IMG/VR virus record: IMGVR_UViG_3300028734_000003
Coordinates: 1 to 64,000 of that record
Length of the DNA: 64,000 nucleotides
Reading direction: 5' to 3' (one strand)
DNA from: a virus
The translations under genes and the position numbers were made by a program. This document shows, piece by piece, positions 49,801-63,000 of the stretch. The notes beneath the pieces were generated by a model. It was not told the origin of the DNA, did no database searches, and worked only from the letters and a program-made list of their open reading frames with translations. The stretch's first letter is position 1; each line of letters starts with the position of its first letter.

Positions 49801-52800
49801 AAATAAAGACGTACAAATTTATAAAATGCTTGTTGAAGCGTCTAAATCAGATGATCCATTGGTAGAAGAATTTATTAAACAAAGTGCTCTCAATGGTATG
49901 ATTTCTGGGAACAGATGATATGAGGCAATGGTATCTTGAGGACTATTTGAAGTATTTGGTGATTTCCAAACCTATGTGAAATTATCAGACTCTCTAGAAA
50001 GTCCAGAAAAAATGATTGAGTATTTTGAAAAAGGGCAGGGGCAAATATCAAGTATCGTAAATAAAATTGATTTCATGTTAAATAACATCCCATACAAAGG
50101 AGACAAGCAAATTAAGATACAAAAGACACTTACAGACTTAAGAGCTATGTCTCAATATTATGCATATGTTGATGTTATTGCTAAGATCGGGAATAGAGAA
50201 GGATTCGATGGAATCAAGCGTTTTGTTATGTCTAAAATAGAGGACCTAACTACATTTGGTGGAGAAAAAATATCAAATGTTTATGGAATGAAAAGGGGTC
50301 AGAGAGCTACTGAAGTTCTTTCAAGAGGAATGAGCGATATTGTTAAGGATCTACAATCAGAAATTGGGACAAAATGAGTGGAACTTCATGACTATTTATT
50401 GAGAAGTCTTACAAAAGCAGAAATCCTTAATCCAAAAATAGAATCAATTTGATTTGGTGTTTGGAAAGAGGTTGTGAATGCTCTAGGATTCAAGGTAGTC
50501 AATAAAGCTACCGTCCCTCAAGATGTATTTAATATGCTTGCTGACGCAAACTATATAAAATCAGAAGAATCCGCTGGTACACTTTATGGGCTTTGAAAAC
50601 TATTTGGATTCGATGATACAAAACTAAAAGGGAATTATTCTGCAAGACAATCTGCAATTGCAAAAATACTATGATGAGCAGAATTTAAAGACGCTATATC
50701 AAGTACAGCAAAATGAGCGGAGCCTAAAGTATCCGATGTATTGAACTTCTTAAATCTAAAGGATTTTGAGCTTATAGATGCAAACGTTTGAACAATTTTT
50801 GATACTATCTACGATAAATTTGACTTCCCTATCGCTGATAAAATAGCTAATAGAGTTTCAGATATTCTATCAACAGAAAGATCAATTGACAGCGTAGTAA
50901 AATGAAGAGAGGTAGCAAAAGAATTGGCACAGAAAAACTATGATAACATAGCAAAAAATATTTGATTTTTGGAAAATAGTCTTATGTATCCAATGAAAAA
51001 GGATATATGAGAATTGGTTGATCTCGCTAGACAAGACGTATCTTTCTCGCCAGACGGAACAATTGGCTCTGTTGTTGCACAAGATGGGCTTACTTATAAG
51101 CAAATCTGAGATAAATTTGTAGCAAATGTGAATAATTCACAAGCAATATCTGACCCAGATTCATTCAAGTGAGTTGTTTCTTCTAGTCTCGTATACGAAA
51201 ACGAAGCAAAAAATATTTATGCTTTGGCTGGTACCACTAGATGAGTTGCCGGATCTAAAAAGGTTGTCGAATTTATGAACTGAGTTATTTGGTCAAATAA
51301 ACTAAAAACTAGCTGAGTCACAAAACTTTGAGTATCTATGGAAGATCTGGTGAAACTAGATGAATTTCCTAAAGATTCTCAGGAGCTTGCAGCTTACGCA
51401 GAAAAGTATAATGAGCTATACAACGGAGCTATTGCAAATTTTGGAATCAATGATGACGTTACAAAATACATAGGAATTAAAAAATCAATGATCAACCAAT
51501 ATTCTGCACTTAGAAAAACAACAGATGATGTACAATATTTCAAAGCGTTGTGAGATATTTCATCAAGAACGTATGATATGGTCCAAGCCAATATAGATAC
51601 ATTAAATAAATTGGTATGAAATAAAAAATTAAGTGATGCGGAAAAGATTTCAAAGGCAAATGAAATGATTTCAAAAATTCGCAACAACTTTACGAAATGA
51701 ATTGAATGAAAGGACGTTAAAAAAATCATAAAAGACAAAAATAATTACATCATACCATGAAGTAATCAACCACGATGATTTGCACCTCTCAGCGTAAATT
51801 CTGTCGCAGCCATAAGAACATTCTCCAAGGCTTTGGAGTCTTCTGCTAGAGATATGTCTATGGAAGTTCTCTCAAATAACGTGAAATATAGTGCAAGGCT
51901 CTCAGAGGGTAATCGTATGTTGACTGAGCTTAGAAATTTTGCATCAAATTGAATCGCTAGTAAATCATTTTCATTCGACAATATAGATAATTTATCAAAA
52001 TATTGAGATAAACCATTTGCATTTAATGTGCAAGAAATGATTTGGAAAAAATTCAATACAGCAAAAGAAAATTTCTATAGAATTGAGAAAACTGGAGTCC
52101 CTGTTGTATCTGTAAATGCTGTAGAATCTATTAAAGAATCTGTTGCGTCTGTTATTGCTGGTAGATATTGAGTTGATAAAAGTGTTGTAAAGGATTGAAT
52201 TTCAGTCGATTATGTGAAACCAACCGTGGCCCAAGTATCCTATATTGATCCAGATTGAGTATTGAGAAGCCACTATATTGATACAAACCTACCAGAGGAA
52301 ATTAAAAATTATTACCAATTTGCACTTACTAGAGATGAAATTTTGGAAGGTAAACAAGTATCGTTTAGAATCGGTGGCGCTGGTGAAGATATGGCATCAC
52401 ACACAGCAACGATCGACGGATCTAAATATAACGGTCTTTTGGACCAACAGTTGTGAGATTCTATAGATATGTTGGAATGAGATAAATTACTTCCTGTTTG
52501 GGAACAGGCTGCTAAAAAATCTATGTGATCTGAGTATGTAAAATGAATTATGGAAAGTACATACGTTCCAAAAATATTCAGTTTCTTAATGGAAAATAAA
52601 GCAGTTCTAAGAGAGTCTGCGTACGATACATATAAGATTGTTTCTGAGTATGATAGGGTTGTTACAAACTTTGCAGATAAGGCTTCGGAACTACTATGAC
52701 ATATTGAGTCAGAGGCACCAGAACTTAAAAAATTTGGTGAAGTATATAATGCAAATATTGAATATGTCAAAGCACTTGTTCTTGGGAAAAGAATTATTCC

Positions 52801-55800
52801 AAAAGGAATGGTAAAAATAAGATGAGTAGTTACTGACAGTCTTGAGGATATTAAAAAAGCGTTTGATTCTACCACTTATAAATTAGAGGATTTTGCCTTG
52901 GAAAATGGAATCCACGGAAAAGAGATTGATGCTCTAAATAAATCCATAGTATTTGGGAAAAAGAATATGAGAGATTTTGGGCAATATGCATGAGTAAAAT
53001 ATTTCCTAGATAAGACATACTGAAAGAATGTTCTTACGGAATATAAATGAGTTTCCACAGATATGATAGACTCTATGCTAGGTTTCTACGCAGATGAGTT
53101 CAAATCTATTTACGACACTATGTGAGCAAAAATAGATAAGGATCAGATTGCTAAAAAATTGGAAGAATATCTTATGAATAAAAAGTCTCTAAATATTGCT
53201 GGGTTTGATAATGACATCAGAGGTTGATTCACAGTCTTTGAGTCTATTACAGAAGACCTTAGAAAAGCAAATTGAGGAGAGTGATTAACTACAATATATG
53301 ACTCAATGTTGAAAGGTTCGCTAGATGCAGAGCAAAGAGACAGAATCTATAAAGATTTAATGTGAGAGAGTCTCCGAGGTAAAAGTTCTCTTATGAAATT
53401 CATCTCAAGAATGAGAGGTGAAACATATGCGCTTCAACTTGGTCGATGGTCTCCAAAAGCATATATGATTGGGCTTCAGAACGTTGTTTCTAATGCGGTT
53501 GAGGTATTCTCAAAAAGAGAGACGTATTCTGGAACAGCAAAAGAAGTTATGCAATTAAATGATAGATTATTAAATAGTAAATATTTCAAAGACATTATTG
53601 AAAAATGTTATGGTCCAGACGGTAAAACACTTATAGGACTTGATATTGTTCATGCATCAAAAGGAAAAAATTTGGAAATTGGATGAGTAAGCGCTATCGA
53701 AAGATGAATAAATAAAATAGTTGATACTATGGATCATCTTAGAATGCAGGCAGAGAAATCATTATGAATCGAAGGTAAGCCAGGAGAAATTATTAAAAAA
53801 GTTACTGGTAAAGAGCCATCAAAAGAGTCTGTAAAAGCATTTGCAAACAATCCTATTGGTATCGCTGATTCGTTCATGCAATGAGATATTACGAATAGTT
53901 TCGTTTATAATAAGATATTTGATGAATTGGGCACATCCCCAAAAACATTAAACGGTCTTATCGACTCTATCGAAGTAATCGACAAGCAACTAGAATGATT
54001 GAAGTGATTAGATAGGCAGCTTCTAGAGGCGCAAAAAATAGATATGATAAATACTGTAAAAAACACAATGCAGTATGCATCTAGAGAGGCATTATTCGAG
54101 TATCAACAAATATTCAAAGCTGGGTCTATGGCTGGTCTTATGAGAAATGGATTCTCAAAACGAACTTGGTTTACTTTCTTCTCAAGTTGGGGAGCAAAGA
54201 AATCTGGAGAATATCTCTATAATGCCATGTATAAGCCATTTGCTTCAGCACATTTAGCATACAAGCGATGAGGAATGGGGGCTGTTGGTAAAACATTAGC
54301 AAACGAATTGCTCACAAATACTCACTGGAATGCTTTAGTAAAACAATCGCTATACGCAGCTAGGTCAACATTCCAACTAAACAAAGATTCAAATCTAGAT
54401 ACTGTTGGTGAAGATAATTTCGGAGAATGGTTTATGACGGTTTCTCCATTAGGGCAAGCAATCAAATCTTTCTTCATAACTAGGGCAATAAATGAGTGAG
54501 TATCTCAATATGGTGCAGCTAGAGAAGAATGACTTTGAATAGCGGACTCTGTCAAATATGGATTGAGTAATGCAATATATCAAGCATCATCTCAGTTATT
54601 GAAGGATGTAAAATTCTTTACTGGACCATTAGCACTAGCTCTAAAAGAGTCTAGTACGAAATGATCTGAATGAGATGTTTTCAATTCAACGGTTGATAAG
54701 ATAGCAAATAGTTTCATGACAAGTATGTATTATTCTATGTATGATATGTATAAGTGACTTCCTTCCGATAGATTGGACGGTGATACAATGTATCCATTCC
54801 TTGATGCGGTTATGGGAGACACAGTTACAAAATACAGATACGATATGGACAAAATGATGAACGCTGTATATGTAGAAAATAGTATAGACAAATGAGAATT
54901 GACAGTTGATTGGTTATGACAACTCTCTAGCTGATTACTATGATTCCCAAAAACATACAATAAAAGATTTGCTCTAGACCAAATGGATGCTATCAAGAGA
55001 GATGATAAGATTTTCAAAGCAATAGCTGGTGGAGATCTCAAGAGCGTTATCAATGACAAGCAGTTCCCAATAGAAATGAAATCAACGCTTATGAAATCAT
55101 TTATGGAACAAAACATGGTTGGTGAATTTGACCAGGGGAATGAAAAGGGAAAGATAGATTGAAAGGTGGCTTTGATACTCAATGAATTAAAATCAAATTG
55201 AGTAGATACACAAGACCTAGCTGCAATAATCAGTTCTTGAAACCTTAAATCAGCACAAAAAGAAATGGCTATATTAGCTGCTTCTGGAATGACAAAGGCT
55301 GAGTCAACAACTATTCTAGCATTTATGGCCAATAATGCATACAAAGAAATATCAGATAAATATACAAAAATGAAGGTTCCTCTATCAAAAAATCCACAAA
55401 TCAAGGAAGATATTTACAGACAGTTATTTGATGTAGTTATGCCAACAGCTACCGAGATAGATAAGCAAGTAGCTAGTCAAGTATTGTTCGGATATGTCCA
55501 AAGTGCTTATGGTGGAAAAATACCAGGACTAAAACAAGTTGAACTAAATCCAGACGGATCAGTTAAGGCTTGAGGTGGTACGGATCCAGATACTATAAAG
55601 ATGTTCAAACTATGATTATTGGCTGATGTTGCTGATTCTGAAACAGTTGCCTTCAATAGATGATTGCTTACAAGCGCTGGGCAAAGAGTGTTACAAGATA
55701 CTCCAGACGAACAAGTAGCTAAGAAAACAGCAGAGATGTTCCAATTTGTAGATGAGCTCAAGACGGTATCTGATAATGGAAAAATGGTTGCCAAAGCAGC

Positions 55801-56353
55801 AATGCTCTACGGAAATCTAGATAGAATGAAGCTCCTATTGAATTCAAATTACGCTCCAGGAATGCAGGATGAAATGAATAAATTGGCTGATATAATTCGA
55901 GACACAAACGAGAAGCTCCAATGTACTCCAGAATTATTGAATGCGCTTACTCATGCAGGATGAAGCGGAACCGGTAAAAAGGTCCAGAAACCAAAGAGTA
56001 TAGAGCTACAAAAAGATGTTATAGCTAAGGTAAATGATCTAGCTGACGCAATGCCAACTAAATTGAAATCATTCGCTTTGAGCTTGAAATCACAAAGGAT
56101 AAACGCTACACTCAAGGCACTATCTTTACCAACATTAAAGCCAGAAAAGAATGACACCTACACAGCTAGCAAACTTACCCCGATTGGATGATGAGACATT
56201 AAAACAGCCTCAATCAAAACAGCTGAGTCAAAGTGAGGAAAGTCAACTCCAAAAATCAAAACTGCAAAGCCAGGAAAAACCTGACCAGTGAGTAATAGTG
56301 GGATCAAAAGACCTACCCCAATTAAAATCCAAAGAGTTAAGAAAGCCGAGTAA
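46829..56353 (+). CDS. Giant 3174-residue internal virion/ejection-type protein with HELTH metallopeptidase motif
   Basis: One continuous frame of 9525 bases, uninterrupted by TAA or TAG, with over 120 TGA glycines. Mostly alpha-helical with many Lys/Asp/Asn. At residues 795-803 the text is IGFVHELTHG (H799, E800, H803), a zincin HExxH site, with E-x-x-A-Y-N-V-S-E-S-L-V some 80 residues on as a candidate third ligand. Other parts resemble polyvalent proteins that phages inject or pack with DNA: for example RDENFV-like helices and a late segment KRFALDQMDAIKRDDKIFKAIAGG. C-terminus is Lys/Thr/Pro-rich. It occupies the pilot/tape position between ejection proteins and fibre genes; transglycosylase or peptidase action during genome entry is inferred. 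Confidence 0.75.
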
Positions 56354-56942
56354 TCTAAACGAGTTCATGCAAGCCCGTGCTCAAGAGAATGAGGAAACCA
56401 TCAAGAAGGTAACCGATACTCTTGATAGGGCTGGTATGGACGATGAATATATATTTGTATGGCTTTTCAAGAGGATATTCAAACCGTCTATTATCTTAGC
56501 GGACGGAGAGTATCATTTTGACCGGTCTGCGTCTTTGAGGACAATAAAAAACTATTGAAAACTTAGATGACATATTAGGGGGAAAATCACATTGGAAGAA
56601 CTTTTCTGAATGGATTTTTCTAAGAAAAACAAAAATAGGATCAATCAACTTATTGACGAATCCTGGGCAAAATTTAAAGAGCTATATCCAGAAGATGAAT
56701 GGGGAGTAACTCCGGATAACGATGTGTACAAAAAACTTAGAGAAATCAATGAGAAAGCATATTTTGTAATAAGAGTTTGAAAAGATGAATTTGCAAGAAG
56801 CCCAGACAATTCCATTAGATGATCTGCGCATTCGGAGATGATAAAGCTAAAGCAATATCTTTCCGACGATGAAACATCAACGGTTCTTCAGTTCTTCAAA
56901 GTAGATTTAGAGAGGCAAGATAGGATCCTGGCGTTGGGTTAG
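56151..56942 (+). CDS. Hypothetical virion-associated protein overlapping the giant gene
   Basis: 263 residues. N-terminal 70 residues are Gln/Ser/Lys-rich (TLKQPQSKQLSQSEE), then EFMQARAQENEETIKKVTDTL, YIFVWLFKRIFKP, and a C-terminal segment ESWAKFKELYPEDEWGVTPDNDVYKKLREI. The first 203 bases overlap the end of the giant gene in a different frame, both readings being protein-like. Five TGA glycines. No family recognised; position suggests a terminase-associated or virion accessory protein. Confidence 0.65.
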
Positions 56943-57296
56943 ATATCCCATAGGAAACTTTTCAACCCAATCTCAATAACGATAAACAACTATTCTTTCC
57001 ACATCCGCATAATAAACCACAACTACAGCATCTCATCATAATCTTGTGATTTGATCGAGCGCATATTTTTGTTGTGGCCTAAGTGACTTATAGACATCTT
57101 CGGATGTCTTTTTTAGAAATTTATATTCTATGTGATAGGTTCAATCACTGTTTGTCATTATAGCATCATATGGCTTATAACCCATAGAGGAGTCTGATAT
57201 TTTGTAATAGAAAAATCAAAGGCTATCAAATAGTTTTTTGAATCGTCAATACATATCACTTTCTTTTTTGAAATCGTACTTTTTTTCAATATTCAT
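56907..57296 (-). CDS. PD-(D/E)XK nuclease, resolvase-like
   Basis: 129 residues. SMGYKPYDAIMTNSDGTYHIEYKFLKKT gives the D ... E-x-K core (D near 41, E near 51, K53), followed by LRPQQKYALDQITRLGGDAVVVVYY, as in RecU/VRR-NUC and Holliday-junction resolvases (Q then helix then strand). Encoded alone on the minus strand among late genes, sharing its last 36 bases with the convergent gene. Would trim branched DNA before packaging. Confidence 0.7.
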
Positions 57297-57361
57297 ATTG
57301 ATATTGGTTGTTTTTTTAATATAAAAACTTTATCAAAGAGTTTTATATTTTCTCTATAAGT

Positions 57362-57730
57362 ATGCAAGACCAAAAACAATACTATATTGACCTTACTGGA
57401 AAGTATATAAATATGTATTCAGCTCTTGAATCTGCGTGCCTATGAGGAAAGAATTTGACAAAAGATATGTTCGATCTATACTATGCAACATGTCATGCTG
57501 TTAAAAAATTCACTATCTGTATTTACAGATGCTATTTTGAAGAATGCGAAGGAGAAGTTGATAATTTTGATATTATTCTTGCTGGATTACAAGGAGATCC
57601 ACAATATGAAAAAATGGTAGATTCATACATATCTATGACTTGTTTAGAAGAGAGAATAGAATTATTTTTGAAATATATGGGCAAACCAGAAATGTCTGTA
57701 AGCATGACAGAGATAACTCCAAAAAAATAA
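57362..57730 (+). CDS. Hypothetical Cys-containing protein
   Basis: 122 residues. YIDLTGKYINMYSALESACLGGKN, AVKKFTICIYRCYFEECEGE, then an acidic helical part; six Cys. One TGA glycine. Preceded by TATAAA-type sequence and 65 bases from the divergent resolvase, so it may have its own promoter. Function unknown. Confidence 0.64.
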
Positions 57731-57751
57731 TTTAATTCCTAAAGATTAAAG

Positions 57752-58981
57752 ATGCTCTGACAATACCAATGAGAAAACTTATTCAAGACAAAATTATCAT
57801 CTGATATATTACCTTGAGTATCCACTGATCTCACAGAGTATTTTTTTGACATTGTTGAAGGTACTACAGCCAAGTCTTGTTTTGTTTCTTTGGATTTTGG
57901 AAATACTGGCAATTCAGAGGTTATTGAAGTCCACAGAACAGCGATGGACTGAACAAGATTATATTACTATCAATATAATAGAGAATTCCCAGATAGAACC
58001 CATGAAGTAAATTCATTTTGCCAGATAAATAGTGTTGCGCAATATGTCAATACAATTATGAATAATATTGACACATTTTGACGAACAAGAAAAATGGTGA
58101 ATCCTGGATTAAAAGTAAGAGTTTATGGAGGTATTGTTGAAGATTTATGAATCCAAAATATAGTTGTTGTTGATCAAGTGATGGATATGGTCGCTTGAGA
58201 TAATTATATTTATTATGACTATGTAAATAATGTTTTTGCAAAGATAGACATCATTCCTACGGAGTTCGATGTTGTTTCAAAGGTTACCGTTGTTTGAACA
58301 GATATCACAGTAGTTGAAGATTTGAGAGCGATAAAGGTTAGATTAAAGAATTGAACCGTACTTAGCAAATTATCTGAAGTTCTTGGAAAATTACAATATG
58401 ATTGATCAAATGTTTGAACTACCGGACTTACTGGTACCACTGGTAGATGAATTGTAGATATTCAAAAAACACAAACTGTTGGTTTGGTTGATACATATAC
58501 GGTAACTTTCTCAGATGCTACATCAATGTCTTTTGACGTGACAAATTGAGCCGGAGATATGAATTCTTCCATGTATGATCCAACTGGAAGGCAGCAAGAT
58601 GTTTTTGCTTATATAGATGGCTTAGTATCTGGTGTATTTAACTATAGAACTGTGTTCGATGCATCTGCTGGAACTTGGCCAACCACTGGTTGAAGTTGAA
58701 CAGCATGAGCAATTAAAAAATGAGATTGTTGGAAAATATCTGTTGCTGGTACTCTTGGGTGAAATCCAATACAGGTTGGGGATATGATTATAGCAAACTC
58801 AACTACGCCAGGGCAAACGAATTCAAAATGGGATACGTTAAACACAAACATCACATATGTTCCAGCTCCTGAGTCTAGGACAATAACTATCAATGGAATT
58901 ACATTTGATTTGTCCGCAAATAGAACATATGCTCTGGCAGACAATGACCAATCAATATTATGAGCACAAATCTTTAGTTAG
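57752..58981 (+). CDS. Tail fibre / adhesin, paralogue of 60096-63656
   Basis: 409 residues. Residues about 25-130 (VHRTAMDGTRLYYYQYNR, INSVAQYVNTIMNNIDTFGR, NPGLKVRVYGG) are homologous to the N-terminus of the 1186-residue fibre, so this is likely a shared virion-attachment domain. The C-terminal half is beta-rich with Thr/Gly strands. About 20 TGA glycines. Receptor binding is inferred. Confidence 0.7.
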
Positions 58982-58993
58982 TAACTATTCAGA

Positions 58994-59350
58994 ATGGCTT
59001 CATTTGCAAAAAAATTACTAAGTTGATCTACCGATGGTAAAGCTATAAAAGTAGTTGCTACGGCTACTGCTGGGACACTTATCCATACCGGGCCAACGGT
59101 CACATCGACATTACAAGAGATTTGGCTTTGGGCACAAAATAATCATACAGCAGACGTTGTTCTTACTCTTGAGTGGGGTGATGCTGTAACGGATAATAAT
59201 ATTATCAAAACCATAACATTCAAATCTGGGGAGCAAATGATTATTCCTGGATTTATAATTAAATGAAATGCCACACCATTGACCATAAAGGCATTTGCAG
59301 CAACAGCAAACGTTATTATGATCCAATGATTTATCAATGAAATAGCTTAA
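58994..59350 (+). CDS. Small beta-sandwich virion protein
   Basis: 118 residues: SFAKKLLSGSTDGKAIKVVATATAGTLIHTGPTV, LQEIWLWAQNNHTADVVLTLEWGD, MIIPGFIIKGNATPLTIKAFAATANVIMIQGF. All beta, like decoration or fibre-tip proteins. Three TGA glycines. Between two fibre genes. Confidence 0.68.
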
Positions 59351-59351
59351 T

Positions 59352-60086
59352 ATGCCTGAAAATTTTTACAGAAATAAGTTTACTCTTGGAGCTATACCTC
59401 AGTTATCTGGGGTTTCTAGGAATAGATGAAGATATGTAAAAACTGGTGATGTCTGATATACAACATTAGATTTTAAATGATTTGCGACTGACGATAGGAC
59501 AGCAAATTGATGGACAGTAACATCTTGATATGATAACAATGCTACAGTTTCTTGATGACTATGGTATGGTAATAATACTGATGGGCATAATCAAGTATAC
59601 AAGAATTTTGCGGCTGGATTATCAAGTTTTAAAATAATTCATAAAACAGCATCTTGTAATTGAAGTGATGCTTGATGGTGAGCGTCTTGATATTTTAATC
59701 TATCTGATACATTACATACCTGATTAAGTACATTTGATCCACCAAATATTCTCTTTTTTAATAGAGATATGTATTCATCAGCAGCACAATCCTATAATGG
59801 ATTTCCTACATATCATAGGAGTTCCTTCACTAGGAAAGTATCTTGAACTTGGACTACGACATGAGCTACTAGAGAATGATATTGAAATACAGTATGGGAT
59901 GCTGTGCTTATTACAGAAGTTGAATTCCTTAACTGAGTATTCACATACAAGGTATATTCAAATTGAACTCTTGTAGGAGACTATACATTCACTGCAAACT
60001 TTACGAAAGTCTATTCGATAGTATATTGAGTAGGATCATCAACAGGAGCACACCCACAAGTAGACGAAATATCTCTTTACTATTAA
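59352..60086 (+). CDS. Fibre protein with lectin-like domain
   Basis: 244 residues. Starts ENFYRNKFTLGAIPQLSGVSRNRGRYVKTGDVGY, then a beta-rich region with Trp-Gly-Thr-rich strands (GWTVTSGYDNN, GGLWYGNNTDG, FPTYHRSSFTRKV) that resembles LamG/concanavalin-type folds. Over 25 TGA glycines, among the highest densities in the window. Probably sugar-binding. Confidence 0.66.
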
Positions 60087-60095
60087 GCTATACTT

Positions 60096-63000
60096 ATGCT
60101 AGATCAAACACAAGGTCAGGATTGATACAAAGTAAAATCACAATCAATAATTCTTCCTGGTGTAGCTACCGATGAGGCAGAATATTATTTTGATGTATCG
60201 CAGCCAGTCTTAGTTTCTTCATGCTTTGTATATGTTGATTACCAGGATGAAACTAAAAGAGATTCTATAGAAATCCACAGAGTGTGACTTGGTTGATCAA
60301 GACTATATTTCTACCAATATAATCGTACAAACCCAACAGCAAGACATGGGACTGATGCTTATGTACAAATAAATTCTATGGCTAGTTATTGGAATATAAT
60401 TTCTAAAAATGTTGATAACTTCTGACGAATCAGACAAGAAGCAAATCCAGGATTGAAAGTTAAAATATACGGTGGTAGAATTGATAATCCAGTTTTATGA
60501 GATTTCGATGTACCGTCTATTTCTTTAGCTATGGCTGATAATGCCGTATCTTATATTTACTTCGATGATACCGACAATTCATTCAAAGTTTCTACCACAG
60601 AGCCATTTATGTTTTTTGTTCTTGGTAGAGTAACAACGGCTTCTTGAGATATTACAGAGATGCTTGATTATAGATCTTCTTATACTGGTGGTTGAGCTCC
60701 AGTAGAAATTACAGAAGTCCAGAGGGATTCTCTTACAAGTGTTAGAAATTGAGTGCATATCTACAATATCACAGCAGGGAAACTACAATTTTATAGCACG
60801 GGAGCATGGTATGATGTGCCTGTCACTGGTGGCGAAAATCAAGTTCCAAGACTCACAGAAGTTATCGAATGAAAAGCAAGATGGGCAAATATTGATGAAA
60901 TGCTTGCTGGTATGGATATTTGAGATGACGGAGCATCATTAGTGGCTAAGCCAAGTTTATTGAAATCTTTGATATTAGACTATCCAAATTTCACAGTAAA
61001 GTCTAATTATCCTCTATGAGAGCCAATAATAAATCTAGAAAACTCATTTACTTTTAAAGAAACTGCTCCTACATTTGCCAATGCTAGTAATGAATGGGCT
61101 GTATGAAATTCTGCTAGTAATACAAAAATTAGTTTCCCAGAAATAGGTACTGGAGTCACATGAAACGCTTTAAAGTTAGCACTATCTAAAGCCATGAATC
61201 CTTCGGCAGGATTGAGAATAAGAGTAGAAACTGATGTGGATGGAGCGCAGAGTTGAGTTCTTATAGATCCAAATGCTACAAAAGATATAGACCCAACAAC
61301 TATGACAAATACCCTAGACGAAGCTGCTGGTACATATACTAGTACATGAAATCTAGGTACAACAAGATATTGAATAAGAATACTTGTTAAAAAAACTAAA
61401 ACCATAACTAAAGTCACTAAGGACTCGGCATGTACAGCAACAAGGGCAACTATAAGTTCTGCTGATGGTCAGACTATATTGGCTACTGCAAATTTCTCTT
61501 GAAATGTTGCTACATTTTTATTTCCAGTTACTGGGGGTGTATACTATAATATAGAGGCGGATAGTAATGGAAGTGGATATACAAGCAGATATTGAAATAA
61601 TACGGGGTATCCAATTGTAAGAACCGATATTGATATAATTACTGGTAGGCAAGCTACTTCAGATCAAAATACAACCGCAAACATAGCAAGCATTGAGACA
61701 TCTCCAGCGCTGGAAGATTTCAATGCATTGATCTGAGCAAACATAACAAATGCCCATTGAGTTTGAATAAGCGTAAATGAAACATTACAAACAGCTTATA
61801 AGGGAATGAAATTTACATTGACGGCAAACGTTGGGGTTGTGAGCATCACTAAGGTTTCTTGATGTACAGCAACAAAGGCATATATCTATGATCTATCTTG
61901 AGCATTGCTTACTACAGCAACATTCTCAAGTAATGTAGCAACATTTAATTATAATAGCTTAGTGAACGGACAAAGTTATTATCTTATGATAGGCAGTGAC
62001 TGATCTCCCTATACAAGTGTAAAACAGTCATGAGCGTCCGCATACCCATATATATGAGGAAGATTAAATTTTATATGATGAAATATAGCATCAGTTCTTA
62101 CCTCATTACCGGTAACATCTTCTATATGAAGTTCATGAAGCAATTACTATTGATGGTCTTATGATGTTACATTTACCGTTGATACAAGCTGTAAATTAAA
62201 TAGCTTTGCCTCTACTTATTGAATAAATTATGGCTGAGTATATGCAAAATTATATCAAGGAGCGGCATTATTAGAAACATCAACAAACCAATGATGAACT
62301 AGCAATATTTTCCCCTGAACAACTGTACTTACCCCTTGAAATACATATATTATAAGAGTATATGCTTATATATCTAATGCGAATCCATATTATGCTGCGC
62401 AGACATTACCTATAAAGTTGAAGAATATTACTGTTACTGCAATATGATGACTGGCTTCCGGATGATATGATAATAATTTTACAATAAACACAACATCACT
62501 TGTACTAGGAACAGATGATACAAACATTTATAACATCGCATCTATACTTACAAATGACTTAATAATAATTCCAAAATGACAGAGAGTACATATTGTGTTA
62601 TGAATGGTATGAGACGTAGTCGATGCAGTAAATTACTATAAAGTTTGATATGCCGCAACACATACTACAACCAGAAAACTAAATACATACAACTGATCTT
62701 CATGGAATACACCAGCATTAAAGTCGGATTTATTTACAGGGAATATTATAGATTCATCGTACTGGAATAATATAGTATGAGATATGATTATCAATAATTC
62801 CTTAAATACAAATAAGTCTGTATTATGATCTTGGGCAATAGTAGAATGAGCTAATTATGTGCAGTCAAAAAATTCTATATCTACAGGAACAATATCATTG
62901 GGCGTTGACATGTCTACATCTTTTTGAACTACGCCAGGATGATATCCATCATCATCAGACTTGCATTGTTCTATGAAATTATTTTGGGATGTGAATAATT

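Noticed and set aside
54730-55404. 224-codon minus-strand frame within the giant gene
   Set aside because: Antisense shadow of a well-supported plus-strand frame; Ser/Ile/Phe-rich with no start context or motif.
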